Source of the DNA: Chloroflexota bacterium
GTDB lineage: Bacteria; Chloroflexota; Dehalococcoidia; SZUA-161
Length of the DNA: 8,338 bases
Reading direction: 5' to 3'
Assembly (NCBI GenBank): GCA_016865955.1
Contig: VGNW01000091.1
Coordinates: 1 to 8,338 of the forward strand
In this document: positions 1 through 6,987 of the stretch, piece after piece
Position numbering within the stretch: the stretch's first letter is position 1
How the letters are laid out: each line of letters starts with the position of its first letter
Notes under the pieces: model-generated
Told to the model about the DNA's origin: nothing
The model's database searches: none
Seen by the model: only the letters and a program-made list of their open reading frames with translations
Translations under genes and position numbers: made by a program

Positions 1-230
1 TGCTCGAAGCCAACCAGGAAATCCACCTCCCTCCTCTTAATCATCGGCGAATAGACATGCTTGCCCCAGCGAACATGGCTCACCACACTGCCGCCACGCT
101 GAGCCATGCCCAGGGAATCTGTCTTTTTCACATCGTAGCCGCTGAGCATGCCTATCTCGGACATGGCATCGCTGGCCAGAATCACGCCCTGACCGCCGAC
201 ACCTACCATGAGAACGTTTACATCTTTCAT
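1..230 (-). CDS. iorB: Indolepyruvate:ferredoxin oxidoreductase, beta subunit (partial, N-terminal 76 residues)
   Basis: The first 76 codons are present and the gene leaves the window at its 3' end. IorB is the small subunit that pairs with IorA to decarboxylate arylpyruvates oxidatively to aryl-acetyl-CoA, passing electrons to ferredoxin in the cytoplasm. The translation begins MKDVNVLMVGVGGQG, a glycine-rich loop at residues 9-15 typical of the 2-oxoacid:acceptor oxidoreductase gamma domain. It continues with GMAQRGGSVVSHVR at about residues 41-54, a hallmark of IorB. The ATG at 230 is preceded by GGAG at an 8-base spacing and lies 34 bases after the iorA stop, so the two are surely co-transcribed. 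Family assignment is firm from the two motifs and from the iorA neighbour. Substrate preference (indole-, phenyl- or other pyruvates) cannot be read from this fragment. Confidence 0.93.
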   Translation of the reverse strand, partial: MKDVNVLMVGVGGQGVILASDAMSEIGMLSGYDVKKTDSLGMAQRGGSVVSHVRWGKHVYSPMIKRREVDFLVGFE

Positions 231-264
231 ATCACTATCTCCGTACAACCTGGGTAGGTTGGAG

Positions 265-2064
265 CTAAGTCGCTTTCACAATGGCTTCCTGAGGGCAGAC
301 CTGAGCGCAAACGCCGCAGGTAGTGCCCAGGCAGACTCCGGCATCTATCACAGCCTTATCGTTAGCCAGAGATATGGCAGGACAGCCGATATCGAGACAC
401 GCATAGCAACTCGTGCACAAATCCTCATCTACTCTGGAGGGCTTGCCCTTTATCTTCGCATTCAGAGGACATGCGCCCCGCACTATCATCACCGACGGCT
501 CGTTGGTTTCAAGGCAATGCTTGAGAGCCGTTTCGATGGCTTTCAAATCGAAGGCATTTACCACATGCACATCCCTGACGCCCACTCCCTCCACTACCTT
601 CTCCAGCTTGACTGTTACAGCCTTTTCCCCTCTCGCCGAGACGCCTGTAGCGGGATGCCCCTGATGGCCGGTCATGGCGGTAGTACCGTTGTCCAGGATT
701 ATCACCGTTATGTTCGCCTGATTGTAAACTGCATCGACTAATCCCGTTATTCCCGAATGCATAAAAGTGGAATCGCCCAGCACAGCCACAACCTTGTTGG
801 GCACCTTTGCTTTCGCCAGACCGATTGCCTGAGTTATGCTGGCGCCCATACAGGCGCAGGTATCCAGGGCTGCTAGAGGCGGATACACGCCCAGAGTGTA
901 ACAACCGATATCGCTGGTGACGATAACCTCATCTTTCTTCATTGGCCCGGATGAACCGGAACCCTGGAAACACAGCTTCCTCAGTACATACTCAGCGCCG
1001 ACATGAGAGCAGCCGGCACAGAGCTGAGGTCGCCTTGCCGGCAATTGCACCGGTGGCGCTTTGGGTTGGGCAGAGGACTTCGAAGGTGCCGTCAGCAAAC
1101 CGACTCTGATAGCGCCCTGCTCCACTATCTCGGGGTTGAGCTCGCCGATTATGGGTATGAACTCTTTCCCGATGGCAGGAATTCCCAGGCAGCGGAGCTC
1201 CTCTTCGATATAAGGGTCAAGCTCCTCGACCACAACTACCCTCTCAACTTCTTTAGCAAACTTGCGAATGAGGTTTTCTGGGAAAGGATATGTGGTTACG
1301 AGCTTGAGGAAGGAGGCGTTCTTGAATACCTCCCTGGCATATTGATAGGCGACACCGCTCGATACCACGCCGAGCTTGCGGTCCCCCATTATTATCTGAT
1401 TCATGGGGAAGCCCTCTACATAGGAGCGCAGCTTGACGATGCGCTCCTCCATCGCGTTGCGGCGCGGTCGGGCATTCGAAGGAACCATCACAAGCTTGGC
1501 GGGAGAACGTGTGAAAGCGGCCTGTTTTAAATTCGCCTGACGCTCTCTAGTCACATTCACAACTGTCTTACAATGTGAGATGCGAGTTGTAGAGCGCAGT
1601 AACACCGGTGTATCGAATTCCTCGCTGATTTTAAAAGCCCATTCCATCAAATCGTAGGCTTCCTGGCTATCGGTGGGTTCCAGCATGGGCACCTTGGCAA
1701 ACCTGGCGAAATGGCGGTTGTCCTGCTCGCCCTGCGAACTGTGCTCGCCCGGGTCATCGCAGGAAATCACCACCAGCCCCCCGATTATCCCCGTTGTCGA
1801 AACCGCAAAGAAGGGGTCGGCAGCCACATTCAAGCCTACGTGTTTCATCGAAGCCAGTGCGCGAACGCCGCCATAGGATGCCCCCATCGCTACTTCGAGG
1901 GCTACTTTCTCATTTGTTGACCACTCCACATATATGCCGTCGAAACGCGCCAGATTCTCCAGAATTTCGGTGCTGGGCGTGCCGGGGTACGCCGCAGCCA
2001 CCGCTACGCCGGCATGATATACCCCCAGTGCAATAGCTTCATTTCCCGATAGAAGTTGCTTCAA
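265..2064 (-). CDS. iorA: Indolepyruvate:ferredoxin oxidoreductase, alpha subunit
   Basis: This 599-residue protein has the full IorA layout. The N-terminal pyruvate-ferredoxin-oxidoreductase-like domain contains AAYPGTPSTEI near residue 25 and NEKVALE at 51-57, with Glu52 a candidate TPP-activating acid. The TPP-binding domain contains LCAGCSHVG near residue 350, GDS at 430-432 and DNGTTAMTG from 458. The C-terminal ferredoxin domain has Cys550/553/556/561 and Cys578/583/586/590, each set ending Cys-Pro, enough for two [4Fe-4S] clusters. With IorB it converts arylpyruvate plus CoA to aryl-acetyl-CoA, CO2 and reduced ferredoxin. The start is TTG. An in-frame TGA lies two codons upstream, the next in-frame Met is near residue 59, beyond conserved sequence, and GAGGGAGG sits 11 bases before the TTG. 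It lies 43 bases after livF with no terminator between, so it probably belongs to the transporter operon. Family confidence is high; natural substrate is unproven. Confidence 0.96.
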   Translation of the reverse strand: MKQLLSGNEAIALGVYHAGVAVAAAYPGTPSTEILENLARFDGIYVEWSTNEKVALEVAMGASYGGVRALASMKHVGLNVAADPFFAVSTTGIIGGLVVISCDDPGEHSSQGEQDNRHFARFAKVPMLEPTDSQEAYDLMEWAFKISEEFDTPVLLRSTTRISHCKTVVNVTRERQANLKQAAFTRSPAKLVMVPSNARPRRNAMEERIVKLRSYVEGFPMNQIIMGDRKLGVVSSGVAYQYAREVFKNASFLKLVTTYPFPENLIRKFAKEVERVVVVEELDPYIEEELRCLGIPAIGKEFIPIIGELNPEIVEQGAIRVGLLTAPSKSSAQPKAPPVQLPARRPQLCAGCSHVGAEYVLRKLCFQGSGSSGPMKKDEVIVTSDIGCYTLGVYPPLAALDTCACMGASITQAIGLAKAKVPNKVVAVLGDSTFMHSGITGLVDAVYNQANITVIILDNGTTAMTGHQGHPATGVSARGEKAVTVKLEKVVEGVGVRDVHVVNAFDLKAIETALKHCLETNEPSVMIVRGACPLNAKIKGKPSRVDEDLCTSCYACLDIGCPAISLANDKAVIDAGVCLGTTCGVCAQVCPQEAIVKAT

Positions 2065-2075
2065 TTTGTATCATG

Positions 2076-2083
2076 CCTCCCTC
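2076..2083 (-). promoter_or_regulatory. Ribosome binding site that fixes the TTG start of iorA
   Basis: On the minus strand this reads GAGGGAGG, a strong Shine-Dalgarno, 11 bases before the TTG at 2064-2062. An ATG at 2074-2072 lies only one base after the site and is out of frame with iorA. An in-frame TGA just upstream of the TTG excludes any earlier start, so the rare TTG start is well supported. Confidence 0.7.
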
Positions 2084-2107
2084 GCCATTTTAACACTCTA
2101 TAGCAGC

Positions 2108-2866
2108 TTAGGCTACTGCTTTCCCCAAGTAAGCCTGCCTGACCCTGTCATCGCCCAGAAGCTCCCGGGCAGTGCCCTCGATGGTAATACGTCCTCTCTC
2201 CATCACATAGCCCCGGTCGGCAACTTTAAGGGCAGCAGTGGCATCCTGCTCAACGAGAAGTATGGTAAGTCCTTCATCCCTGAGCCTGAGCAGGAGTTTT
2301 AGAATTTCTTTCACTAAATTAGGTGCCAACCCCAATGAAGGTTCGTCCAACAGAAGTATTTTGGGGGAGGACATCAGCGCCCTGCCTATAGCTAACATCT
2401 GCTGTTCCCCACCACTGAGGCTGCCTGCCTGCTGCTTCAGGCGCTCTCTCAGTACAGGGAAAAGCTTAAACACCATCTCCAGATTGGACTGAATCGACGG
2501 ATGGCGCATAAACCAACCGACATATCCTAAAGCGCTTAACAGGTTCCGGCCGCGTTGGGAATAGCTGCCCAGGGTCAGGTTGTCCTTAACCGACATGGCT
2601 CCGAAGATCTGCCTTCCTTCGGGTACATAGCCCAGGCCGAGTATCACCGTTTTGTGAGAAGAGAGGCCGGAGAGCCTGCATTCGTCCAGCCAGATGCCTC
2701 CTGCCTTCAGAGGCACCACTCCCGTTATAGCATTCAAGAGGGTAGTCTTACCGGCACCGTTAGCCCCTATGAGTGTTACTATCTCTCTATCGTTCACTGA
2801 CAGAGAGACCTCTTTGAGTGCCATAACATGACCGTATGCCACAGATGCCTTCTCCACCCGCAACAT
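2108..2866 (-). CDS. livF: Branched-chain amino acid-type ABC transporter, ATP-binding protein LivF
   Basis: This 252-residue cytoplasmic ATPase is one of two that power the transporter. Walker A is GANGAGKT at residues 34-41. The ABC signature LSGGEQQ is followed by the Walker B segment ILLLDEP. The post-switch region reads ILLVEQDA: the usual switch histidine is replaced by Gln, which is common in LivF-type proteins, while the partner LivG keeps His. The ATG start at 2866 shares its A with the TAA stop of livG (TAATG) and has GGAGG seven bases upstream. The reading frame stays open 36 codons further upstream, but that stretch is livG sequence in another frame and is Gly/Arg-rich with no homology-like character, so the shorter start was chosen. 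The length and the ADRGYVMERG tail match the family. The transported substrate could be a branched-chain, aromatic or other hydrophobic amino acid. Confidence 0.95.
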   Translation of the reverse strand: MLRVEKASVAYGHVMALKEVSLSVNDREIVTLIGANGAGKTTLLNAITGVVPLKAGGIWLDECRLSGLSSHKTVILGLGYVPEGRQIFGAMSVKDNLTLGSYSQRGRNLLSALGYVGWFMRHPSIQSNLEMVFKLFPVLRERLKQQAGSLSGGEQQMLAIGRALMSSPKILLLDEPSLGLAPNLVKEILKLLLRLRDEGLTILLVEQDATAALKVADRGYVMERGRITIEGTARELLGDDRVRQAYLGKAVA

Positions 2867-3639
2867 TACTCCGCCTCCTCCCCCAGATATGCCGCTATGA
2901 CCCTCGGGTCCTTTTGAACCTGCGACGCGGTCCCTTCGGCTATCTTTGCCCCGCTGTCCAGGACTACTATCCACTCCGCTATACCCATCACCAGCGGCAT
3001 ATCGTGCTCTACCAAAATGACCGTTATTCCCATTTCCCTGATGCTTCGAATAAGGTCGCTCAACTGGCGCTTCTCCAGAGTATTAAGCCCCGCTCCCGGC
3101 TCATCCAGCATAATAAGCTGTGGTTCCGTAGCCAGCGCTCGTGCTATTGCCAGCAGTTTTTGCTGACCCAGCGGAAGGCTGAGAGCGTCCTGTTCAGCGT
3201 ACGCCCCCAGCCCCACCAGATTCAGATATTTAATCGCATCCAGAGAGATAGCCTCCTCCTCGCGGCGTGCCTTGGGCAGGCGGAAAGCAGCTTCCAGGAA
3301 GCCATAGCTGCTGCGCGGGTGACGGCCTGACATCACATGCTCCAGAACAGTCATGTGAGTAAAAAGGTGGACATGTTGAAAAGTGCGTACAACGCCCAGC
3401 GACGCCCTTTTGTGAGCCGGCACTTTGTTGAGGAGCCTGCCTTGAAAATATATCTCTCCGCTGCTCACGGGATAAACCCCGGTGACGAGATTAAACAGCG
3501 TGGTCTTCCCCGCCCCATTAGGACCGATGATAGCAGTTATTTTGCCGGTCTCTGCGGACAGGTCGACTTTGTCCAGAGCGACCAGTCCGCCGAAGGTCTT
3601 ACTCAACCCTCTGGTCTCCAATATTACAGACCCGCTCAA
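2866..3639 (-). CDS. livG: Branched-chain amino acid-type ABC transporter, ATP-binding protein LivG
   Basis: This 257-residue ATPase is the partner of LivF on the inner face of the membrane. Walker A is GPNGAGKT at residues 39-46. Walker B is LIMLDEP, and the switch region ILVEHDM retains the catalytic His. The signature segment reads LSLPLGQQKLLAIARAL, where LivG proteins commonly have a form such as LSYGQQ, so the motif is somewhat divergent and slightly longer. The start is TTG at 3639-3637, overlapping the livM TGA by four bases (TTGA), with AGGGGG about eight bases upstream. No ATG lies near the expected N terminus, and the residues after the TTG (MSGSVILETRGLSKTFGG) match the family, so TTG is the best start. 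Tight overlaps at both ends imply translational coupling and balanced production with LivM and LivF. The family assignment is firm; substrate is not determined. Confidence 0.95.
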   Translation of the reverse strand: MSGSVILETRGLSKTFGGLVALDKVDLSAETGKITAIIGPNGAGKTTLFNLVTGVYPVSSGEIYFQGRLLNKVPAHKRASLGVVRTFQHVHLFTHMTVLEHVMSGRHPRSSYGFLEAAFRLPKARREEEAISLDAIKYLNLVGLGAYAEQDALSLPLGQQKLLAIARALATEPQLIMLDEPGAGLNTLEKRQLSDLIRSIREMGITVILVEHDMPLVMGIAEWIVVLDSGAKIAEGTASQVQKDPRVIAAYLGEEAE

Positions 3640-4619
3640 GATTCAGCCCCCTTCTGTCTATATCTGAGCCGCAACCGATTGAAGACCTCCTTGAGTTTGA
3701 CAAACAAACCTTCGGGCATGAAAATCATCACCAGCATCAATATGAGGCCGTAAATGATGATGTCCCACTGGCCGAATCTAAGCAGTATCTCATCGCTCAG
3801 TATTCGGGTTGCACCGGCACCGAAGATAGCGCCCCACACGCTCGCCAGCCCTCCTATCACTGCCATAACTACCAGTTTTACCGAGGCCAGAAAATCAAAG
3901 GGCTGCGGACTGACGAAACGGAGATGGTGGACAAAGAGACTGCCCGCAATAGAAGCATATACGGCACTGAGCACCAGTATCTTTACTTTAAACTGGGCTA
4001 CATTGATACCTATCGACTCGGAAGCAGCCTCGCTGCCGTGAATAGCCCTGAGTGCGCGGCCTGTCCGGGACCGCACTATGTTCTGCGATATGAGCAGGAC
4101 AGCCATGCAGAAGAACCAGACCAGGAAATAGCGTCTAAAGGCACTATCGAAGACAAATCCACCTAAGGATAAATAGGGGATACCCGCCATTCCGTCGGGC
4201 CCGCCGGTGAAGTGGCTTAATTCCCTGAACAAAACCCACACAATCAAGCCCAAGCCGAGGGTGGCCATGGCCAGATAGTTACCCCTGAGCCTGAAGATGG
4301 GATAGCCGATAATATAAGCAAAAGCGCCGGTCATCACGGCTGCTATGAACATTGCCAGCCAGGGGTTGACGCCGTAGGTTTTGCTCAAGATGGCGGACAT
4401 GTAGGCACCTATGCCGAAAAAGGCAGCCTGTCCCAGGGATACCTGTCCCGTATAGCCCATGAGAAGACACAAGCCCACTGTTACTATGGCGTAGATGCCG
4501 ATGAAAATCATCAGGGTGGTGTACCGCCCCAGGAACCAATCAAAGGGAACCAGTATCAGAAACGCAAGCAGCGCTGCGACAGCAAGGTATGCCCACTTGC
4601 TCTTCAATCCGGCTGACAT
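3636..4619 (-). CDS. livM: Branched-chain amino acid-type ABC transporter, permease LivM
   Basis: This permease of 327 residues is rich in hydrophobic segments, which I estimate at eight to ten transmembrane helices. It forms the membrane channel with LivH. Landmarks are GYTGQVSLGQAAFFGIGAY at residues 55-73, a family hallmark; FTGGPDGMAGIP in the middle; and a cytoplasmic SRTGRALRAI...EAASESIGI stretch, the loop expected to contact the ATPases. A final conserved region reads GGLASVWGAIFGA. The C-terminal tail is basic, ending RLRLRYRQKGAES. The ATG at 4619 overlaps the livH stop by one base (TGATG). An in-frame TTG one codon earlier (4622) is also possible, but ATG with the GAGAGG upstream is preferred. 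The gene ends inside the livG start. Identification is secure from motifs and gene order. Confidence 0.95.
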   Translation of the reverse strand: MSAGLKSKWAYLAVAALLAFLILVPFDWFLGRYTTLMIFIGIYAIVTVGLCLLMGYTGQVSLGQAAFFGIGAYMSAILSKTYGVNPWLAMFIAAVMTGAFAYIIGYPIFRLRGNYLAMATLGLGLIVWVLFRELSHFTGGPDGMAGIPYLSLGGFVFDSAFRRYFLVWFFCMAVLLISQNIVRSRTGRALRAIHGSEAASESIGINVAQFKVKILVLSAVYASIAGSLFVHHLRFVSPQPFDFLASVKLVVMAVIGGLASVWGAIFGAGATRILSDEILLRFGQWDIIIYGLILMLVMIFMPEGLFVKLKEVFNRLRLRYRQKGAES

Positions 4620-5506
4620 CAACCTGTCCTCTCCTCTTCTGCCAGCTTGCCCGACCTGACCAGCAGTATCAGCATCAGGACGATCAGTGCTATTGCATCT
4701 TTATAGGCAGAAGTGAACGGCCCCCAGTTAGCTGCCACCGCCAGGGACTCAACGATGCCCAGCAGTAATCCGCCAAACACCGCTGCCAGCGGGCTCTTGA
4801 AGCCGCCGATGGCCGCTGCCACAAAACCTTTAAGCCCTAACATTACTCCCACATTGTAAGCTGTCAGGGTGAACGGGGCCATAACTACCCCACCAATGCC
4901 ACCGATCGCTGCTGCCATTACGAAAGCAATAAGCGCCATTATCTTCGGATTTACACCCACCATGCTGGAAGCCACCGGATTTATGGCGCACGCCTTCAAA
5001 GCCTTACCCACCATAGTGTAAGTAAGAAAAAGATGAAGGATAATAGTAACCACCACGGTAGTCCCGATTATCCACAGGGCTTGAGGATGGATATACGCTC
5101 CCAGAAAAGATAGTGAGGTGCTCCCGCTGAAATAAGGAGGGCGTACAGCGTCTACGCCCCACAGCTCCCCGGCAATGCCGCGGATAAAGATGGCTGCCCC
5201 GATAGTGATAATAATCAGGCTCACCACCGATGCACTTTTGGCAGTGCGAATTGCCAGCAAGTACATGAAAGCGCCAATAAGTGATGCGATGATTACCGCT
5301 ACTATGAGAGCAGGAGCAAGCGGAAGTCCTGCGGAATGAGCCAGCGTGAACGAGAGCAAGCCACCCAGCATCACAAACTCGCCCTGGGCGAAGTTAATGA
5401 TCTTGGTGACAGCGTAAATTATGGTGAACCCAAGACCGATTAGCCCGTAAATACTGCCCTGGGTAACACCCGATACCAGATACTGGAGAAACTGGTCCGC
5501 TGACAT
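4619..5506 (-). CDS. livH: Branched-chain amino acid-type ABC transporter, permease LivH
   Basis: This 295-residue integral membrane protein is the second permease of the transporter. The N terminus reads SGVTQGSIYGLIGLGFTIIY, followed by NFAQGE at residues 38-43, the diagnostic LivH motif. The central cytoplasmic loop TMVGKALKACAINP with the following ASSMVGVNP matches the ATPase-contact loop, and the C-terminal half has GLKGFVAAAIGGF and AVFGGLLLGIVE. Length is typical of the family. The ATG at 5506 has GAGG eight bases upstream. It lies about 90 bases after livK, separated by a strong hairpin, whereas its junction with livM overlaps; this suggests that livH to iorB form one translationally linked block whose level may be set separately from livK. 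The function is certain at family level, with no clue to substrate in the permease itself. Confidence 0.96.
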   Translation of the reverse strand: MSADQFLQYLVSGVTQGSIYGLIGLGFTIIYAVTKIINFAQGEFVMLGGLLSFTLAHSAGLPLAPALIVAVIIASLIGAFMYLLAIRTAKSASVVSLIIITIGAAIFIRGIAGELWGVDAVRPPYFSGSTSLSFLGAYIHPQALWIIGTTVVVTIILHLFLTYTMVGKALKACAINPVASSMVGVNPKIMALIAFVMAAAIGGIGGVVMAPFTLTAYNVGVMLGLKGFVAAAIGGFKSPLAAVFGGLLLGIVESLAVAANWGPFTSAYKDAIALIVLMLILLVRSGKLAEEERTG

Positions 5507-5539
5507 GCCTCAGGCCTCGTGATTCCCAAACTAGACAAT

Positions 5540-5564
5540 GGGGGGAAAGGAACGCTTTCCCCCC
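5540..5564. repeat. Perfect 10-bp intercistronic hairpin between livK and livH
   Basis: On the plus strand GGGGGGAAAG is followed by the loop GAACG and CTTTCCCCCC, a perfect inverted repeat. Transcribed with the operon (minus strand), the stem is followed by ATTGTCTAG and has no U tract, so it is not a classical terminator in that direction. It more likely protects the livK 3' end or partly attenuates, which would favour excess binding protein. On the plus strand the stem is followed by TTTTATTT, so it would act as an intrinsic terminator for antisense transcription. The structure is seen directly; both roles are inference. Confidence 0.75.
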
Positions 5565-5596
5565 TTTTATTTCAGGTGTTGGCAGAGTGCCCGGCT

Positions 5597-6817
5597 TTAT
5601 TGCTGAAGCCAGGTCCACTTCCCATCGACTATCTTAATCAGAGCAAGAGAGCCCGGTTGCATTCCCAGATGGTCTGTCGCGGACATAGTGAAAACGCCAC
5701 TAATGCCCACAAAATTTTGTATCTTCTCCACCTGATCCCTTACCGCCTGCCTGGTTGCAGCGGTTGTAAGCCCCTCTTGTATCTTTCCAAGAGCTATAAC
5801 AACCATGCTGAGTGAATCATAGGCATGTCCGCCAAAGGTGCTGGCCTTCTTGCCCGCATACTTGGTTTCGTAGTCCGCCTTGTATTGAGTAAGCACGTCT
5901 TTCTGGGGGTCTGTAGCAGGGACTTCATTGACAACCAGAAGCTTGCCTGCCGGGAAGATGACTCCATTGGCAGCAGCGCCGGCATTCGTGATGAACGCCG
6001 CATTGGCAATCCCATGGCTGCAGAAGAGAGGGATGGTCATCTGCAGGGTTTTCATGTCCTGGGCAACAATAGCGGCTGGCTTGTCAGTAGACCAGCAAAT
6101 CACAGCTTGCGCATCCGTACCCTTGATATGGGTAAGCTGAGACTGCATGCTGGTATCCTCGCTGGCAAATGTCTGGTCGTCCACAATCGTGATTCCATAA
6201 TTAACCGCATCCCTCTTGAGTACTGTTCTACCGCCAGCGCCAAACGCGTTTGTATCCGTTATAATAGCTACTTTTGTAATGCCCTTCGCCTGCATGTATC
6301 TGAGGATTTCTGCCGCCACCTCTTTATCTGCCTGGGGGGTCTTGAACACCCAGTATCTCTCTGATACCGGTGTCACAATCCCTATGTTGGCAGCACATGA
6401 GATAAGCGGGATTTTTGCCGTAGTCACAGTCTCGATGATGGCAAGGCTTTCCGGACTCCCTGTAGGCCCGATTATAGCCAACACATTGTCCTGCTCAATG
6501 AGCCTGGTCGCCAGGGTCGCGCATTTGGCCGGATCGGTCTCCGTATCGTAGAAGATTAGCTCCAAAGGATGACCGTTGACGCCGCCGGCAGCGTTGATTT
6601 TCTCAACCATCATATCGACCGTCTCTTTTTCAGGAAGACCGAGGTTCGAGTTAGCCCCTGTAATCGAGAATAGTGCGCCGACTTTGTAAGCTGGCTTTTC
6701 CGTTGCAGCCGGTGTTGGCGTCGCCCCCTCTTCACTACCAGAGCAGCTTATGCCACCAAGGGCAAGCAACGCCGCCAGTAGGGTTAGAACTACTGCATAC
6801 TTTAAGTAGTTCCGCAT
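5597..6817 (-). CDS. livK: Branched-chain amino acid-type ABC transporter, substrate-binding lipoprotein
   Basis: This extracytoplasmic receptor of 406 residues delivers substrate to LivHM. The N terminus has MRNYLKYAVV, then a Leu/Ala-rich hydrophobic segment to residue 24 and Cys25 (LALGGISC), read as a lipoprotein signal; the -3 Gly is a little atypical for a lipobox. A TPTPAATEKP tether follows. The Peripla_BP_6-type domain starts at about residue 45 with YKVGALFSITGANSNLG and runs to the C terminus. It includes INAAGGVNGHPLELIFYDTETDP, a shared family feature, and IGPTGSPESLAI. The ATG at 6817 is preceded by AAAAGGAGG at an eight-base spacing. The frame stays open 43 codons upstream, but that part is non-conserved and would place the signal peptide internally, so it was rejected. 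First gene of the operon. Whether it should be called livJ or livK, and its ligand, cannot be decided from sequence. Confidence 0.94.
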   Translation of the reverse strand: MRNYLKYAVVLTLLAALLALGGISCSGSEEGATPTPAATEKPAYKVGALFSITGANSNLGLPEKETVDMMVEKINAAGGVNGHPLELIFYDTETDPAKCATLATRLIEQDNVLAIIGPTGSPESLAIIETVTTAKIPLISCAANIGIVTPVSERYWVFKTPQADKEVAAEILRYMQAKGITKVAIITDTNAFGAGGRTVLKRDAVNYGITIVDDQTFASEDTSMQSQLTHIKGTDAQAVICWSTDKPAAIVAQDMKTLQMTIPLFCSHGIANAAFITNAGAAANGVIFPAGKLLVVNEVPATDPQKDVLTQYKADYETKYAGKKASTFGGHAYDSLSMVVIALGKIQEGLTTAATRQAVRDQVEKIQNFVGISGVFTMSATDHLGMQPGSLALIKIVDGKWTWLQQ

Positions 6818-6896
6818 TGTGCATTCCTCCTTTTCTTTTTTGTGCAGACCATCTCGAAAAGGTAGGTTGCCACTGTCATTCCCGTCAGCGCTTCCC

Positions 6897-6913
6897 CCTC
6901 GTGGCTGCCGAGG
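6897..6913 (-). other. Possible 5' leader hairpin of the livK operon
   Basis: On the minus strand CCTCG, a 7-base loop and CGAGG form a 5-bp stem close to the predicted transcription start of the livK operon. The remaining leader of about 80 bases to the livK ATG shows no riboswitch core that I recognise. The stem is short and may be chance; a role in stabilising the mRNA 5' end is only inference. Confidence 0.3.
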
Positions 6914-6917
6914 TGAT

Positions 6918-6946
6918 ATTATAACCAATGATTCATCGCCATGCAA
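6918..6946 (-). promoter_or_regulatory. Predicted sigma-70-type promoter of the livK-iorB operon
   Basis: On the minus strand TTGCAT (6946-6941), a 17-base spacer and a perfect TATAAT (6923-6918) are found, placing the start of transcription near 6911 and giving a leader of roughly 95 bases. The -35 lies inside AGGTTGCAT, a motif repeated at the divergent promoter. The -35 matches TTGACA at three of six positions only; the perfect -10 and ideal spacing carry the call. Confidence 0.65.
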
Positions 6947-6987
6947 CCTGCCCAGCTTTGAGTACTATTAAGCCTCTGTTTCTGAGG

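Noticed and set aside
208..741. A 177-codon plus-strand open frame
   Set aside because: It lies opposite iorA, which has unmistakable motifs in this stretch, has no credible Shine-Dalgarno and its translation shows no domain-like pattern; it is an antisense shadow.
1003..1530. A 175-codon plus-strand open frame
   Set aside because: It is fully antisense to iorA, with a Cys/Arg-rich unstructured start and no ribosome binding site; treated as a shadow.
2867..2974. N-terminal extension of livF by 36 codons
   Set aside because: The extra residues come from reading livG in another frame; the ATG at 2866 has GGAGG seven bases upstream and gives the normal family length.
2836..3330. A 164-codon plus-strand open frame
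   Set aside because: It is antisense to livF and livG, which are firmly identified, and its translation is of low-complexity character without family motifs.
6818..6911. Riboswitch in the livK leader (a GGCAACC segment recalls part of the SAM-I core)
   Set aside because: Only that short string fits; the surrounding conserved helices of SAM-I and the cores of other classes I checked by eye (cobalamin, glycine, TPP, c-di-GMP) are not visible. An Infernal/Rfam search would settle it.
6818..6946. N-terminal extension of livK by 43 codons
   Set aside because: It would overlap the predicted promoter and put the lipoprotein signal in the interior; the ATG at 6817 has an excellent Shine-Dalgarno.
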